The notes beneath the pieces were generated by a model. The model worked only from the letters and a program-made list of their open reading frames with translations, ran no database searches and was not told the DNA's origin. Of a stretch of DNA of 39,079 nt, positions 38,310 through 39,079 are shown one piece after another; within the stretch, counting starts at the first letter, position 1; every line of letters begins with the position of its first letter. The translations under genes were made by a program, and so were the position numbers. The DNA is from Candidatus Poseidoniales archaeon (GTDB taxonomy: Archaea > Thermoplasmatota > Poseidoniia > Poseidoniales > Poseidoniaceae). The DNA is taken from assembly GCA_003602485.1 (NCBI GenBank), contig QQSD01000048.1, positions 1 to 39,079 of the forward strand, read 5' to 3'.

Positions 38310-39079
38310 GTGATTGCAAAGGATGAGATTGCAGCCATCGTTGAAGAGTACGATCGACTGAAGTTGCGCATTGGCATGACGGCTTCTCACTCTGCTCTCG
38401 ACATTTGTGACGGAGCTATCGAGGAAGGATTCCCGACCGTTGCTTACTGCAAAGAAGGGCGGCACAAAACCTATGCAAATTACTTCAAAGCACACCGAAG
38501 TTCTTCTGGAAGAGTGTACCGAGGCATGGTCGACAAAGCAATTGTCCTCGATTCATTCAACGATGTCATCAATACTGACATGCAAGTGGAAATGAGAAAG
38601 CGAAACGTGATTTATATTCCGAACCGCTCGTTCACATCCTATTCAAGCATCTCCGATATTGAAGAAAAGTTCCGTGTGCCGATGTTCGGTTCACGAAACA
38701 TGCTTCGAATGGAAGAGCGAACTGAAGAGCAGGATTATTATTGGATTCTTGAGAAAGCAGGATTGCCCTACCCTGAAAAAATAGACAGCCCTGAAGACAT
38801 TGATTGTCTTGTCATCGTCAAGCTTCATCATGCCCAGAAGAAACTTGAACGTGGATTTTTCACATGTGCATCCTATCAAGAGTATCAAGACAAATCAGCA
38901 GCACTCCTTGCTGAGGGTGTCATTGACCAGGCGTCGCTTGATGGAGCCAGAATTGAACGCTACGTCATCGGACCTGTGTTCAATTTGAATTTCTTTTACA
39001 GTCCGCTGGCAGAAGAAGGCGAAAAACTCGAACTTCTCGGCGTAGATTGGCGCTTTGAATCCTCTCTTGACGGTCATGT
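38310..39079 (+). CDS. purP: FAICAR synthetase PurP (5' part, cut by window edge)
   Basis: The archaeal enzyme that formylates AICAR with formate and ATP in purine synthesis, replacing the PurH transformylase. The 256 visible residues show KDEIAAIVEEYDRLKLRIG, ASHSALDICDGAIEEGFPT, RNVIYIPNRSF, the KFRVPMFGSRNMLRMEERTE block with its ATP-grasp basic residues, and IGPVFNLNFFYSPL. The start is GTG 38310: a stop lies just before it in frame, and a GGAAGGTG ribosome binding site (38296-38303) is 6 nt upstream. Only about two thirds of the typical 350-360 residues is included; the C-terminus lies beyond the window. Confidence 0.93.
   Translation, partial: MIAKDEIAAIVEEYDRLKLRIGMTASHSALDICDGAIEEGFPTVAYCKEGRHKTYANYFKAHRSSSGRVYRGMVDKAIVLDSFNDVINTDMQVEMRKRNVIYIPNRSFTSYSSISDIEEKFRVPMFGSRNMLRMEERTEEQDYYWILEKAGLPYPEKIDSPEDIDCLVIVKLHHAQKKLERGFFTCASYQEYQDKSAALLAEGVIDQASLDGARIERYVIGPVFNLNFFYSPLAEEGEKLELLGVDWRFESSLDGH

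Noticed and set aside
1-39079. CRISPR array, insertion sequence, integrase or rRNA operon
   Set aside because: No regularly spaced repeats, transposase or recombinase motifs, terminal inverted repeats or rRNA-like stretches were found by eye. The two tRNAs are not flanked by visible attachment-site duplications.

Overview
The window looks like chromosomal sequence from a planktonic archaeon, most likely a Marine Group II euryarchaeon (Candidatus Poseidoniales) or a close Thermoplasmatota relative. This is inferred from gene content, not from a marker-gene match. Archaeal hallmarks are the KH/beta-CASP ribonuclease FttA next to a proteasome beta subunit, PurP, ribosomal protein S1e (S3Ae), a COG1325-type RNA-binding protein, archaeal TrpRS and AsnRS, SepF, ZPR1 and TATA boxes about 25 nt upstream of several starts. 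Bacterial-type elements sit among them: Ni-superoxide dismutase with its maturation protease, ThyA/DHFR, a PlsC-like acyltransferase, parvulin, and large secreted proteins with Ca-binding repeats.

Layout: 1-953 is the start of a large secreted protein (minus strand, cut by the window edge). 1055-5064 holds rpiA, tRNA-Lys(CTT), the minus-strand set arcC-sodN-sodX, and asnS. 5065-9721 carries a minus-strand set (GT-like membrane protein, HAD phosphatase, a 43-residue zinc ribbon coupled by a TGATG overlap), a GT2-parvulin pair, tRNA-Pro(TGG), a PdaD-fold protein with a zinc-ribbon neighbour, and a small membrane protein. 9722-15132 is core information processing and cell division: fttA, psmB, sepF, zpr1, trpS. 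15144-22357 has a secreted protein, plsC, an unknown gene, thyA-folA facing a MazG-like pyrophosphatase and a nucleoside phosphorylase, an S1e gene with an unusual C-terminal extension, and a COG1325 gene.

22371-26523 looks accessory: an arylsulfotransferase-like surface protein with thrombospondin-type-3-like repeats, then an AT-rich stretch with a small TPR-like protein and a PPAQ-repeat membrane protein transcribed divergently, and two gene-poor gaps. 26524-39079 returns to denser content: ferredoxin, pdxS, a sugar nucleotidyltransferase, several coiled-coil proteins, a membrane protein, a DtxR-type regulator following a secreted protein with a tail of two zinc ribbons, a small plus-strand cluster (two helical proteins, a GNAT acetyltransferase, a roadblock-like protein, a COG1340-like coiled coil), and the 5' part of purP.

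Several genes work together: SodX should process the SodN propeptide; ThyA and DHFR form the dTMP/folate cycle with a nucleotide-cleaning enzyme beside them; PurP and the phosphorylase belong to purine synthesis and salvage. No CRISPR array, insertion sequence, integrase or rRNA was seen. The most unusual items are the S1e-PepSY-SAP fusion, the PdaD-fold protein without the expected self-cleavage serines, and the coiled-coil cluster with a recurring C-terminal motif.
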